Shown: in pieces, positions 49,084 to 57,106 of the stretch
How positions within the stretch are numbered: position 1 is the first letter of the stretch
Layout: each line of letters opens with the position of its first letter
NCBI GenBank assembly: GCA_913051655.1
Contig: CAJXHI010000013.1
Location: forward strand, 1-64,000
From: an uncultured Alphaproteobacteria bacterium
GTDB lineage: Bacteria > Pseudomonadota > Alphaproteobacteria > Rhodobacterales > Rhodobacteraceae
Length of the DNA: 64,000 nt
Direction: 5' to 3'
The notes under the pieces: generated by a model
Told to the model about the DNA's origin: nothing
The model's input: the letters and a program-made list of their open reading frames with translations, nothing else
The model's database searches: none
Translations under genes and position numbers: made by a program

Positions 49084-50271
49084 ATGGAGACAAATGTGAA
49101 GAATATATTGCTATCCAGTTTGATGCTGGCCCTTTCTATGACTTCCGCCAACGGAGAAACCTGCGGTGGTAAGTTTGACGATTTTGTTAGAGGTCTGAAG
49201 CGTGAGGCGCTTCAAAAAGGACACTCTAGGTTCGAAGTAGATCAGTTTTTTGCTTCTGCTAGACAAGAACCCAAAACGATTAAAGCAGATCGGGCACAGG
49301 GCGTGTTCCAACTACCATTTGTTGAGTTTTCAGGGCGTTTGATCAGCAAGCACCGCATGCAACACGGGACCAAGAACCTCAAAAAGTTTAAATCCGTATT
49401 TAATGACGTCGAGCGCCGTTTTGGTGTACCTCGTGGGATATTGACGGCATTCTGGGCGTTTGAGACCGACTTTGGAGCCGTGCAAGGAAACTTTAATACG
49501 TTTAATTCTTTAGTCACTTTGGCTCATGATTGTCGTAGACCGGATCTCTTTCGTCCGCAGATTTTTGCTGCATTGGAATTGTTCGAAAGAGGAGATTTCG
49601 ATCCTCTCACCACCGAAGGCGCTTGGGCAGGCGAAATTGGAATGGTACAAATGTTGCCTGAAGACATTTTGATGAATGGTATAGATGGAGATGGGGATGG
49701 AAAAATTTCTTTGAAAACATCGCCACCCGATGCCTTACTTTCAGGCGCCAATATGTTGCGTTCCTTGGGGTGGCGCGCGAAAGAACCTTGGATACAAGAG
49801 GTCACGTTGCCAGCAAACTTTGATTGGGCGCTCACCGGTATTGGCACAGAAAAAACCGGAACAGAATGGCAAAAACTTGGAGTCCAAAGCCGTGAGGCTC
49901 CGCTTCATGGTCTTAATTTAGGTGCCTCTGTTATCCTGCCTCAGGGGCGGTTTGGACCCGCCTTTATGGTCTTTCCAAATTTCCATGTGCTGCTTAAGTG
50001 GAATAAAAGTTTTGTCTATGTGATGACAGCCGCATATTTCGCAACGCTACTTGAAGGCGCCGATAGTTACAAAAACACCTCCGCAGAAAACGGTCTAAGT
50101 GCTTCAGAAATGAAAAAGCTTCAAACCAAATTAGCAGCACGCGGATACGACGTAGGTGCCATCGACGGCATTCTTGGTGCAAAAACTCGGGCTGCAGTGC
50201 AAAATATCCAGCAAAAGCTTGGCATGCCGGCGGATGCATGGCCCAACATTGTACTTTTAAACGCCCTTTGA
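49084..50271 (+). CDS. Lytic murein transglycosylase (MltB type) with PG-binding domain
   Basis: A 395-residue periplasmic enzyme. A signal peptide (ILLSSLMLALSMTSANG) leads to an MltB/SLT_2 domain with the catalytic Glu in GILTAFWAFETDFGAVQGN and GAWAGEIGMVQMLPEDI; DGDGDGKISL is a calcium-loop-like stretch. The C-terminal 60 residues form a PG_binding_1 domain (LAARGYDVGAIDGILGAKTRAAVQ). It cuts glycan strands with formation of 1,6-anhydro-muramyl ends. Confidence 0.93.
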   Translation: METNVKNILLSSLMLALSMTSANGETCGGKFDDFVRGLKREALQKGHSRFEVDQFFASARQEPKTIKADRAQGVFQLPFVEFSGRLISKHRMQHGTKNLKKFKSVFNDVERRFGVPRGILTAFWAFETDFGAVQGNFNTFNSLVTLAHDCRRPDLFRPQIFAALELFERGDFDPLTTEGAWAGEIGMVQMLPEDILMNGIDGDGDGKISLKTSPPDALLSGANMLRSLGWRAKEPWIQEVTLPANFDWALTGIGTEKTGTEWQKLGVQSREAPLHGLNLGASVILPQGRFGPAFMVFPNFHVLLKWNKSFVYVMTAAYFATLLEGADSYKNTSAENGLSASEMKKLQTKLAARGYDVGAIDGILGAKTRAAVQNIQQKLGMPADAWPNIVLLNAL

Positions 50272-50319
50272 AATTCCAGAACCATCAAATTCGCAACTCT
50301 GATTGAGAGGCATTGGTTT

Positions 50320-50607
50320 TCACCGCACCAAGAGTACTGCAGGTAAAATGTAATCACGCAGAGAAATAATGATGACGAACGCAACCAGTGGTGCGAGATC
50401 GAGAGGACGAGTGTCCGGAAGAACGCGCCGGATTGGTGCATAAATTGGTTCAAGTAGCCTATTAAGCCCCGTCCAAATTTGACCAACAATGGGCTGACGC
50501 AAATTCAATACCTGAAAATTTATTAACCAGCTCATTATAATATGCACGACCATAAAGAAAAATGCGATATCCAAAATTAGCCGTATAGGTCCATAAATCG
50601 CCATCAT
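50320..50607 (-). CDS. YggT family membrane protein
   Basis: A 95-residue protein with two hydrophobic segments (LDIAFFFMVVHIIMSWLIN and APLVAFVIIISLRDYILPAVLL) and the family's hinge PIVGQIWTGLNRLLEPIYAPIRRVLP. YggT proteins have unknown function, with proposed links to osmotic adaptation or cell shape. Downstream of arfB on the same strand, 64 bases apart. Confidence 0.93.
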   Translation of the reverse strand: MMAIYGPIRLILDIAFFFMVVHIIMSWLINFQVLNLRQPIVGQIWTGLNRLLEPIYAPIRRVLPDTRPLDLAPLVAFVIIISLRDYILPAVLLVR

Positions 50608-50671
50608 GCGCTGTACTCTCCCTCGTCCGCGTTAGAAGTAAGCATTGGTTGAGAAAAGACAAGTGCTGATT

Positions 50672-51109
50672 TTAATCGTCTTTTCTATCGATAGACGTGG
50701 TTGAACGACCCCGGCCTGCCTTTATCGCAGCTCGGTGCTTTTTGGCGGCAACGCGACGGCGTTTGCTGGCCAAGGTGGGACGTGTGGCGATGCGCGCCTT
50801 TTGAGTAACGAGAGCTTTGAGGATCATTTCCTTAAGCCGCTCTCTAACAATTTCGCGGTTACGCGATTGATGGCGCGTCTCATCGCACTGCAAAATCAGC
50901 GCCCCATCTTTAGTCCATTTGCGCCCGGAAATCCGTTTCAGACGGGCTTTCACAGCATCACTCAAAGATGGAGATCGTGCCGCTTCAAAGCGCAATTCAA
51001 CAGCTGAACTGACTTTATTAACATTCTGCCCCCCCGGACCAGAAGCGCGCATGAACTGTTCTTTCAGTTCCCAATCCTGCAAAGTGATATGCTCTGAAAT
51101 ATGTAACAT
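50672..51109 (-). CDS. arfB: Alternative ribosome-rescue factor ArfB (peptidyl-tRNA hydrolase)
   Basis: About 145 residues from the ATG at 51109 (MLHISEHITLQDWELKEQF). The release-factor GGQ motif lies in RASGPGGQNVNKVSSAVELRF (residues 26-28), and the tail (TLASKRRRVAAKKHRAAIKAGRGR) is the basic segment that enters the empty mRNA channel of stalled ribosomes. It hydrolyses peptidyl-tRNA on stalled ribosomes. The track's 51214 start runs through the upstream hairpin and is rejected. A leader element with an 18-codon ORF and a hairpin precedes the gene. Confidence 0.95.
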   Translation of the reverse strand: MLHISEHITLQDWELKEQFMRASGPGGQNVNKVSSAVELRFEAARSPSLSDAVKARLKRISGRKWTKDGALILQCDETRHQSRNREIVRERLKEMILKALVTQKARIATRPTLASKRRRVAAKKHRAAIKAGRGRSTTSIDRKDD

Positions 51110-51133
51110 CAGCCTGTGATTACAAGTGAAACG

Positions 51134-51163
51134 GAAAGGGCCGCCAGATTGAGGCGGCCCTTT
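51134..51163 (-). terminator. Strong GC hairpin just before arfB (terminator or attenuator)
   Basis: AAAGGGCCGCC-TCAATCT-GGCGGCCCTTT on the minus strand gives an eleven-pair stem with a seven-base loop and a short T-run, ending 25 bases before the arfB ATG. It could end a short leader transcript, attenuate arfB, or both; the T-run of three is weak for a full terminator. Confidence 0.7.
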
Positions 51164-51171
51164 GAGATTTA

Positions 51172-51219
51172 CGGAGGTGGGGCCGGTTAGGCTCTCACCA
51201 ATCATGTGGTACACTAACC
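51172..51219 (-). promoter_or_regulatory. Anti-Shine-Dalgarno segment and hairpin in the arfB leader
   Basis: Downstream of the leader ORF the minus-strand RNA has a hairpin with outer stem GGTTAG/CTAACC and inner ACCA/TGGT, immediately followed by CCCCACCTCCG. The CACCTCC at 51173-51179 is complementary over seven bases to GGAGGTG of the leader's own Shine-Dalgarno, so the two could pair and close the leader's ribosome site. Regulatory function is inferred. Confidence 0.5.
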
Positions 51220-51229
51220 AAGGATTGCC

Positions 51230-51286
51230 CTAGATTCGCGCCCCCACGACTGTTCCGACACCTCTCTCCAATACCTCTCTAGACAC
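51230..51286 (-). CDS. Putative 18-residue leader peptide before arfB
   Basis: A GTG-started ORF (M/V-SREVLERGVGTVVGARI, stop TAG) on the minus strand. GGAGG lies exactly seven bases upstream of the GTG, inside AGAAAGGAGGTGATCC (51288-51303), which is the full complement of the expected alphaproteobacterial 16S rRNA 3' end. Such an extended Shine-Dalgarno is far stronger than any other in the window. The ORF lies between a TTGACA promoter and a GC hairpin. It is too short for the ORF track. Translation is inferred. Confidence 0.55.
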   Translation of the reverse strand: MSREVLERGVGTVVGARI

Positions 51287-51322
51287 TGGATCACCTCCTT
51301 TCTTTATGTTTCCTATAATTTA

Positions 51323-51351
51323 TATGTTGGCATAGATTTGGGATTTGTCAA
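51323..51351 (-). promoter_or_regulatory. Predicted sigma-70 promoter of the arfB leader
   Basis: A perfect -35 hexamer TTGACA (51346-51351 on the minus strand) lies directly after the yhhQ stop, with AACATA at 17 bases and an AT-rich CATATAAATTAT run at the -10 position. Transcription would start a few bases before the extended Shine-Dalgarno. Confidence 0.55.
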
Positions 51352-51356
51352 AATGT

Positions 51357-51998
51357 TTATGCACTCTGGTCGAAAATTCTGTGAACCAAAATTCGAAATG
51401 GGATCAAAGCGATCAAAGCAACAGAGAGCTTGACCATCCAATCCGCCAATGCGAGCGATACCCATAGCGGGGCATCAGAGCCAACTGTCAGCAGCGGTGC
51501 GATATCCCAAGCCCAAGAAATGTCTCCATTGGCCGCCTCTGAAAAAAAAGGAATGCTCGCAGAAAAGGCAATTGTAAAAAACAATGCTGTATCAAGAATA
51601 GATCCAACTACCGTTGAAGCCAGAGGTGCACGCCACCACACACCTGCACGCAGGCGATCAAAGACGAGTACATCCACCAGCTGTGCGATAAGAAATGCGA
51701 TGCCTGAACCAACAGCAATACGAAATGCTACCGCGGAATAGGTATAGCCGTCGCCTTCAAGGGTAATCTGACTTCCGATTAAGGAACAAACAACGCCCGT
51801 AACAAAGCCAAAATAAACTACGCGTCTTGCATCGGCTGCTCCGTAAACACGGTTCATTAGATCTGTCACTAAGAAGGCGAGAGGGTAGGTAAACGCCCCC
51901 CAAGTCAACAATCCATCAAGGATTAAAAATTGAACTAGGATATTGGAGGCGACAACAACAGTCGCCATCGCGGCGATACCGAGAAAAATTTTGTTCAT
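51357..51998 (-). CDS. yhhQ: YhhQ-family queuosine precursor transporter
   Basis: About 213 residues from the ATG at 51998 (MNKIFLGIAAMATVVVASNILVQF), with six membrane segments. The family signature TYPLAFLVTDLMNRVYGAADARRVVYFGF is complete, and AQLVDVLVFDRLR and STVVGSILDTALFF follow. E. coli YhhQ imports preQ0/preQ1 for queuosine. The track's 52070 start would translate a structured leader; I consider that region untranslated. Confidence 0.92.
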   Translation of the reverse strand: MNKIFLGIAAMATVVVASNILVQFLILDGLLTWGAFTYPLAFLVTDLMNRVYGAADARRVVYFGFVTGVVCSLIGSQITLEGDGYTYSAVAFRIAVGSGIAFLIAQLVDVLVFDRLRAGVWWRAPLASTVVGSILDTALFFTIAFSASIPFFSEAANGDISWAWDIAPLLTVGSDAPLWVSLALADWMVKLSVALIALIPFRILVHRIFDQSA

Positions 51999-52073
51999 AA
52001 TATGGTCCGTTTTAACAAGGTTGCGGAGACTCGGCCCGCGACCATCGCAGACAGGTTCGGACGTATGCACTCA
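51999..52073 (-). promoter_or_regulatory. Possible structured 5' leader of the YhhQ gene
   Basis: On the minus strand GTCCG (52058-52062) can pair with CGGAC (52005-52009) just seven bases before the ATG, enclosing a small GCGA-TGG-TCGC hairpin. The closing stem would cover the weak ribosome site. It does not match the preQ1 riboswitch consensus I know, so it is a candidate only. Confidence 0.25.
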
Positions 52074-52949
52074 TTACTTTGAGGTCAAGACCTTTGCGCA
52101 CTGGCGAGGAAGATCAGACATCACATATTCACGACGCGGTTTAGGTTTTGGTGCGTTTGGATTTGGAGGGGGAGGATTGAGAATGCGATCCACCCAGCCT
52201 TGGGCTTCGTTACATCCATCCCCAGCGGGAGGGGGTGCTTGATCTTTACATCCAGTCATCCCTAAGGGACATTTCAGGCGCACATGAAAATGATAATGAT
52301 GCCCCCACCAAGGGCGTACTTTGCGCAACCATGCGCGGTCGCCATTTTCATCCTTACACATCTGCACCTTTGCACCGGGAAACAGAAATATACGCGCAAC
52401 GCGGCGGTCACTTGCGGCCGCTTTGATCAGATCATGATGGGACCGGGTCCATTTATCATTCACAAAGGCACCGTTATTGCGGCGCAAGGAGGTAGAGGAA
52501 ATTTCTTCTCTTGTCTGGCGGGGCAGGGTCAAATCCTTTGCTATGCGTAACCATATATCAACATCCAACCCGATTTGGTGGCTGCGATGACCGCTCAGCA
52601 TCGGCCCGCCACGCGGTTGCGAAATATCGCCAATGTAAAGCCCGTTCCATCCGGGCAGTTTGGCCGCTTTTTTAGAAAGACCTTTGATATAGTCTATTAC
52701 CGCTGGATGGCCCCAATTGCGATTCCGGGAAAGCCGCATCGCTTGCCAGGTTTCGCCAGTTTGTGCTAGTTGCTCACCACCGGCAAGACAGCCTTTGGAA
52801 TAGCTGCCATGCGCATAGCTGGTTTGATTAGAAGCATCTCTCTTTTTGCCAAAAAGCTGACGAGCCTCTGGTTCCCCAAGACTGACAACCGGCATCAAAA
52901 GAAAAATCACACAACCAATGACACTTTTTTTTAGTCGGTAGATTCCCAT
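52074..52949 (-). CDS. mepA: Penicillin-insensitive murein endopeptidase
   Basis: A 291-residue LAS-type zinc peptidase. A signal peptide (SVIGCVIFLLMPVVSLGEP) is followed by ARQLFGKK, RNRNWGHPAVIDYIKGLSKKA, the metal-binding SGHRSHQIGLDVDIWL and the second site WWGHHYHFHVRLKCP. It cuts D-Ala-mDAP cross-links in the periplasm. The start overlaps the upstream MFS gene by 19 bases. Proline-rich tail PPPPNPNAPKPKP near residues 265-277. Confidence 0.95.
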   Translation of the reverse strand: MGIYRLKKSVIGCVIFLLMPVVSLGEPEARQLFGKKRDASNQTSYAHGSYSKGCLAGGEQLAQTGETWQAMRLSRNRNWGHPAVIDYIKGLSKKAAKLPGWNGLYIGDISQPRGGPMLSGHRSHQIGLDVDIWLRIAKDLTLPRQTREEISSTSLRRNNGAFVNDKWTRSHHDLIKAAASDRRVARIFLFPGAKVQMCKDENGDRAWLRKVRPWWGHHYHFHVRLKCPLGMTGCKDQAPPPAGDGCNEAQGWVDRILNPPPPNPNAPKPKPRREYVMSDLPRQCAKVLTSK

Positions 52950-54307
52950 GTATCACTCTCTCCTACTGGGTTGACCCATAGTAACAAGATGATACCAACA
53001 ATAAAGAGCGCGACCAGAGGAGAGATGCCAATACGCGCGTCTCCGCTGATAGCGGTGACAATCCCGATCAGAGTTGGTGCGAGAAAAGCTGTCGCACGAC
53101 CAGAGAGCGCATAAAGCCCAAAGCCTTCGGTTGCGCGTTCCGTCGAAGTATGCCGCACCATCAAAGAGCGGCTGGCAGATTGAAGCGTGCCGCCCATACC
53201 GCCGATAAATACGCCGCAACCGTAAAAGACCAGATCTGGCAGATTTGATCCCTCTTCAACAGGAACACCAAAAACATGGGTGAGTGATGTGTTCACAATC
53301 ACAAAACATACAATTGTCAAAATCAATGTTGTTACAACGATCACAGGTTTGGGGCCAAAACGGCGATCACAATAGCCCCCAAGCCAGCTAAAGAGAGCGG
53401 CAGAGATCGCCGCGATAATACCAAATTGCCCTAATTTTATAACGCTCCAGTTTAAGACCAGAACCGCATACGTCCCGCCGAAAGTATAAAGGCCATTCAA
53501 AGCGTCACGATAAAACATTGACGAACAAAGATACGCAAAAAGACTTTTCCTCGCAGGCAATGATACGATGGAGGCCCAGAGATTGGAAATCCCTTGCGCA
53601 ATATTCATTTTTCGCCTGATTGTCCTATCCTCGTTCATCCACAAAAAGTAAGGAATCATAAAGATAGCGAACCATATGGCCACAAAAGGGCCGACGAAGC
53701 GCGTTCCTTCTTTTTGTACAGCATCTAGCCCAAAAAGAGGATCAAGGTTCAGGATCATGGTTTTGCCATTGTCCTGTTCGACGAACAAAAGAAGCATTAT
53801 TAAAAGGGACAATACCCCACCAACATATCCAAAACCAAAACCTGATCCAGAAATTTTTCCGATTTCCTGAGCCGATCCAAGGCTTGGCAATTGAGCGTTA
53901 GTGAAGATGTAGGTATATTCTGCCATGACGAAACAAATGCCAAATACGCTAAGCATAAGCCACATGTTTGAACCGTCCGGATACGTATACCAGAGCGCAA
54001 GCGCCGTTACAGAATAAATAGTAGAAAAACCCCAAATCCAGCGCAGCCGCGTGCCCGTAGTATCGGCAATCGCACCGATGATCGGTCCACCAAATCCGAT
54101 GATTAGCCCTGTAATGGCTAGACAATTTGACCAGACGATCTGAGCATTTGCATCCGCAAGTGTTTCATCTTGCCCCAATCCCATATAATATTGCGAAGCA
54201 ACGATGGCGAAATAGGGTCCGAAGATAAAAGTCATCAATAGGGTATGAAATGGTTGGGCGGCCCAGTCATAAAAGAACCAACCCCAGATTGCTTTGCGCT
54301 GCGACAT
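52931..54307 (-). CDS. MFS transporter (UMF1/Atg22-like)
   Basis: About 458 residues with twelve hydrophobic segments, opening QRKAIWGWFFYDWAAQPFHTLL, the classic start of the UMF1 (unidentified major facilitator)/Atg22-like family. GGPIIGAIADTTGTRLRWI is the loop 2-3 signature and FGIIAAISAALFSWLGGYCDRRFGPKPV its second-half copy. The substrate is unknown. I prefer ATG 54307 to the track's 54346 because relatives begin near there. Operon with mepA. Confidence 0.9.
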   Translation of the reverse strand: MSQRKAIWGWFFYDWAAQPFHTLLMTFIFGPYFAIVASQYYMGLGQDETLADANAQIVWSNCLAITGLIIGFGGPIIGAIADTTGTRLRWIWGFSTIYSVTALALWYTYPDGSNMWLMLSVFGICFVMAEYTYIFTNAQLPSLGSAQEIGKISGSGFGFGYVGGVLSLLIMLLLFVEQDNGKTMILNLDPLFGLDAVQKEGTRFVGPFVAIWFAIFMIPYFLWMNEDRTIRRKMNIAQGISNLWASIVSLPARKSLFAYLCSSMFYRDALNGLYTFGGTYAVLVLNWSVIKLGQFGIIAAISAALFSWLGGYCDRRFGPKPVIVVTTLILTIVCFVIVNTSLTHVFGVPVEEGSNLPDLVFYGCGVFIGGMGGTLQSASRSLMVRHTSTERATEGFGLYALSGRATAFLAPTLIGIVTAISGDARIGISPLVALFIVGIILLLWVNPVGESDTWESTD

Positions 54308-54418
54308 GTCCCATTCTCCCTTGGCTGCGAATACTAAAGCAGCCAAAGTCGCATAAGATCAAGGCGAAGTTTAAATTTCGCCTTTAAAATTTTGAATTTT
54401 TCAGCGCTTATTTCCCGG

Positions 54419-55897
54419 TCAGACCGCCATGCAAATATATTTCATTTCAAGGTAATCATCGATCCCATGATGGCTTCCTTCACGCCCTAGCCCAGATTGT
54501 TTCACACCACCAAATGGTGCCACCTCAGTCGAAATAATCCCTGTGTTTACACCTACAATGCCATACTCCAGTGCCTCAGCGACTTTGTAAACACGACTCA
54601 GGTCTTTGGCATAAAAATAGGACGCAAGACCAAAGATCGTATCATTAGCAAGTTCAATGACTTCGTTCTCATTTTCAAACTTAAACAAAGGCGCAAGCGG
54701 ACCAAAGGTTTCTTCGGTGGAAACCACCATACTTTTTGTAGCACCTGCTAAAATAGTCGGATTGATAAAGTTTCCTGCCCCTTGTAACGCCTCCCCGCCG
54801 AGCACAATAGTAGCTCCCTTTGAAGTCGCATCTGCAATATGTTCCTGCACCTTTAAGATCGCATTAGTGTTGATCAATGGGCCTAATTCTGTTCCATCAA
54901 TCAAACCATCACCCACCTTCATCTTACCAACTGCAGCTGCAAGCTTTTCAGCAAAGGCATCATAAACACCGGCTTGGACATAAATCCGGTTCGCGCAGAC
55001 GCAAGTTTGCCCGTTGTTGCGGAATTTGCACATAATCGCGCCTTCAACAGCCGCATCAAGGTCTGCATCATCAAATACGATGAAAGGTGCATTGCCGCCC
55101 AATTCCATGGAACATTTCATGACGCTGTCAGCAGCCTGCCTGAGCAACACACGCCCCACCTCAGTAGAGCCCGTGAAAGTCAGCTTGCGTACAATTGGGT
55201 TTTCACAGAATTCTTTGCCGATGTCGGAAGACCGAGAGGATGGAATGATCGACAGAACCCCTTTTGGAATCCCTGCACGATCAGCCAATTCGCCCATGAC
55301 GAGCGCCGAAAGTGGCGTTTCTGTAGCCGGACGCGCAACAAAAGCACAACCAGCTGCCAAAGCCGGACCTGCCTTGCGCGTTATCATTGCATTCGGAAAA
55401 TTCCACGGTGTGATTGAGGCGGCAACGCCGATCGGTTGTTTTAAAACCGTGATACGCTTGTCGCGCTGGTGGCCGGGGATGGTTTCGCCATAAACCCGTT
55501 TGGCCTCTTCAGCGAAAAATTCGATAAAAGAAGCGCCATAGCCAATTTCTCCTCGCGCTTCAGCAAGCGGCTTTCCCTGCTCCGCTGTCAGAATAATTGC
55601 CAGATCATCCGCATTTTCCATCATAAGATCAAACCAGCGGCGCAGTATTACACTGCGTTCTTTAGCAGTCATTGCAGCCCATTCTTTTTGAGCTAGTTCC
55701 GCCCTAACGAGCGCCTCTCCCGCTTGTGCCCTGCTAAAGTCGGCAACCTGCGCAATTACATCACCACGCGCTGGATTGTAGACGTCAAAAGTGGCGCCAC
55801 CTTCGCCATCCATCCATTCTCCTGCAAGATACCCTTTGGTAACAAACAGACTGGGATCTTTGAGCAGACTTGCCAGATTTGTCGTTTCGTCAAGCAT
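54419..55897 (-). CDS. gabD: NAD(P)-dependent succinate-semialdehyde dehydrogenase
   Basis: About 492 residues from ATG 55897, with GGGAG upstream. The general base Glu is in CSMELGGNAPFIVFDDADLD, the nucleophile Cys in RNNGQTCVCANRIYV, and the cofactor-binding region in ITPWNFPNAMITRKAGPAL. The C-terminal GLGREGSHHGIDDYLEMKYICM is typical of GabD. It oxidises succinate semialdehyde to succinate. The track's first 79 codons (to 56134) are antisense to the next gene and are not coding. Confidence 0.92.
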   Translation of the reverse strand: MLDETTNLASLLKDPSLFVTKGYLAGEWMDGEGGATFDVYNPARGDVIAQVADFSRAQAGEALVRAELAQKEWAAMTAKERSVILRRWFDLMMENADDLAIILTAEQGKPLAEARGEIGYGASFIEFFAEEAKRVYGETIPGHQRDKRITVLKQPIGVAASITPWNFPNAMITRKAGPALAAGCAFVARPATETPLSALVMGELADRAGIPKGVLSIIPSSRSSDIGKEFCENPIVRKLTFTGSTEVGRVLLRQAADSVMKCSMELGGNAPFIVFDDADLDAAVEGAIMCKFRNNGQTCVCANRIYVQAGVYDAFAEKLAAAVGKMKVGDGLIDGTELGPLINTNAILKVQEHIADATSKGATIVLGGEALQGAGNFINPTILAGATKSMVVSTEETFGPLAPLFKFENENEVIELANDTIFGLASYFYAKDLSRVYKVAEALEYGIVGVNTGIISTEVAPFGGVKQSGLGREGSHHGIDDYLEMKYICMAV

Positions 55898-55975
55898 ATT
55901 TAAACTCCCAAAAAAATTAGCTGGTTTACTCAAAACGTTTCTGCAAGTGTTTGTCCAGATCAAGAAAGGTAAAAC

Positions 55976-56770
55976 ATGCAAAGCTTGGACGATGCCTACT
56001 CCAACGCCCACTACATTCCGAACGCAGATCGTTTTGTTTTGCAGTGGGAAAATGCAGCTCAGATATTTCGTGACAAGCTGAATGGAGAGGCCCGAGCAGA
56101 TTGCGATATCCCCTACGGTCCAACGGAACGGCAAAAATTTGATTTCTTTTCACCGTTCTCACACTCCGACGATGTTTTTATCTTTATCCACGGTGGTTAC
56201 TGGTTGCGCTTTAATAAATCCAACTGGTCTCATCTTGCCAAGGGCGCGTTGCAAAAGGGGTGGCATGTGGCAATACCCTCGTATGAACTCTGTCCAGATG
56301 TGCGGATTAGCGACATCAGCCGACAAATTGCCAAAGCCGTGACCGAAATTGCAAAACGCACAACTGGAAAGATTGTTCTGGCTGGCCATTCCGCCGGCGG
56401 TCACTTGGTGGCGCGTATGGCGGTTGGGGATCTTTTACCGGCGGAGACTATGGGCAGGGTCACCCATGTGATGCCCATATCACCATTGGGTGATCTGCGC
56501 CCATTGTGCCAGACTGCCATGAATGACGCCTTTCAAATGACCCAAGATGATGCCATCGACGAAAGCCCAACGTTTATGGCACGGCCAGATTGTCCCGTCA
56601 CGGTATGGGTTGGCGCAGACGAAAGGCCTGTATTCATTGATCAGGCAAAATGGCTAGCAGACGCGTGGAAAGCCGATCTCGTCATTGAGGCTAAAAAACA
56701 CCATTTTGATGTTATAGAGGGGCTCGAGGATGCGAAAAACAATATGTTAACGCAGTTGTTATGTAAATGA
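55976..56770 (+). CDS. Alpha/beta hydrolase (arylformamidase-like)
   Basis: A 264-residue hydrolase. FIFIHGGYWLRFNKSNWSHLA carries the HGGYW motif shared by kynurenine formamidase-type and hormone-sensitive-lipase-like esterases, the nucleophile elbow is LAGHSAGGHLVARM, the Asp lies in WVGADERPVF and the His in KKHHFDVIEGL. It may be an arylformamidase, but no other kynurenine genes are near. Divergent from the semialdehyde dehydrogenase. Confidence 0.85.
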   Translation: MQSLDDAYSNAHYIPNADRFVLQWENAAQIFRDKLNGEARADCDIPYGPTERQKFDFFSPFSHSDDVFIFIHGGYWLRFNKSNWSHLAKGALQKGWHVAIPSYELCPDVRISDISRQIAKAVTEIAKRTTGKIVLAGHSAGGHLVARMAVGDLLPAETMGRVTHVMPISPLGDLRPLCQTAMNDAFQMTQDDAIDESPTFMARPDCPVTVWVGADERPVFIDQAKWLADAWKADLVIEAKKHHFDVIEGLEDAKNNMLTQLLCK

Positions 56771-57106
56771 GCTTGTGCGTGCTCGGGAGGCAAAGGTCAG
56801 AAAAAAATTTCGCGCTTAATTCCTTACCCATTTTTATCTGTCACACACATGCTTTGTTAAATTATGACTCGGTAAGCATTCTTTGGATGCTATTTTACCT
56901 CATCGCCTTGATACGTATATGCTACAAGCGAGCGCCCTATTAGCCTACCGAGGACATACTATATAAATAGTTACGCGTTGAGTCCGTGCGGCACGGGTTC
57001 GTTCCCCTTCCAGACAGAGACTAGATTTTATCGCTGGCTACACAGTTCACATCTACGGTCACGAATTGCACTGATATTACCATCAACAAAGCGGTCCCAT
57101 CCATTC
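56771..57106. other. Intergenic spacer without recognised gene
   Basis: Convergent space. A small hairpin CCGTG-CGG-CACGG (56982-56994) and a tRNA T-loop-like GGTTCGTTCC follow one another, but no cloverleaf can be built. Nothing else was recognised. Confidence 0.4.

Noticed and set aside
51110-51214. N-terminal extension of arfB in the track
   Set aside because: It would translate the GC hairpin and anti-SD segment; ArfB proteins begin near MLHISEHI.
55898-56134. N-terminal extension of the semialdehyde dehydrogenase in the track
   Set aside because: It overlaps the divergent hydrolase gene and does not resemble the family; ATG 55897 has a good ribosome site.
56975-57012. T-loop-like GGTTCGTTCC next to a small hairpin, as in a tRNA 3' half
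   Set aside because: The T-stem pairs over only three bases and no acceptor, D or anticodon arms can be built.
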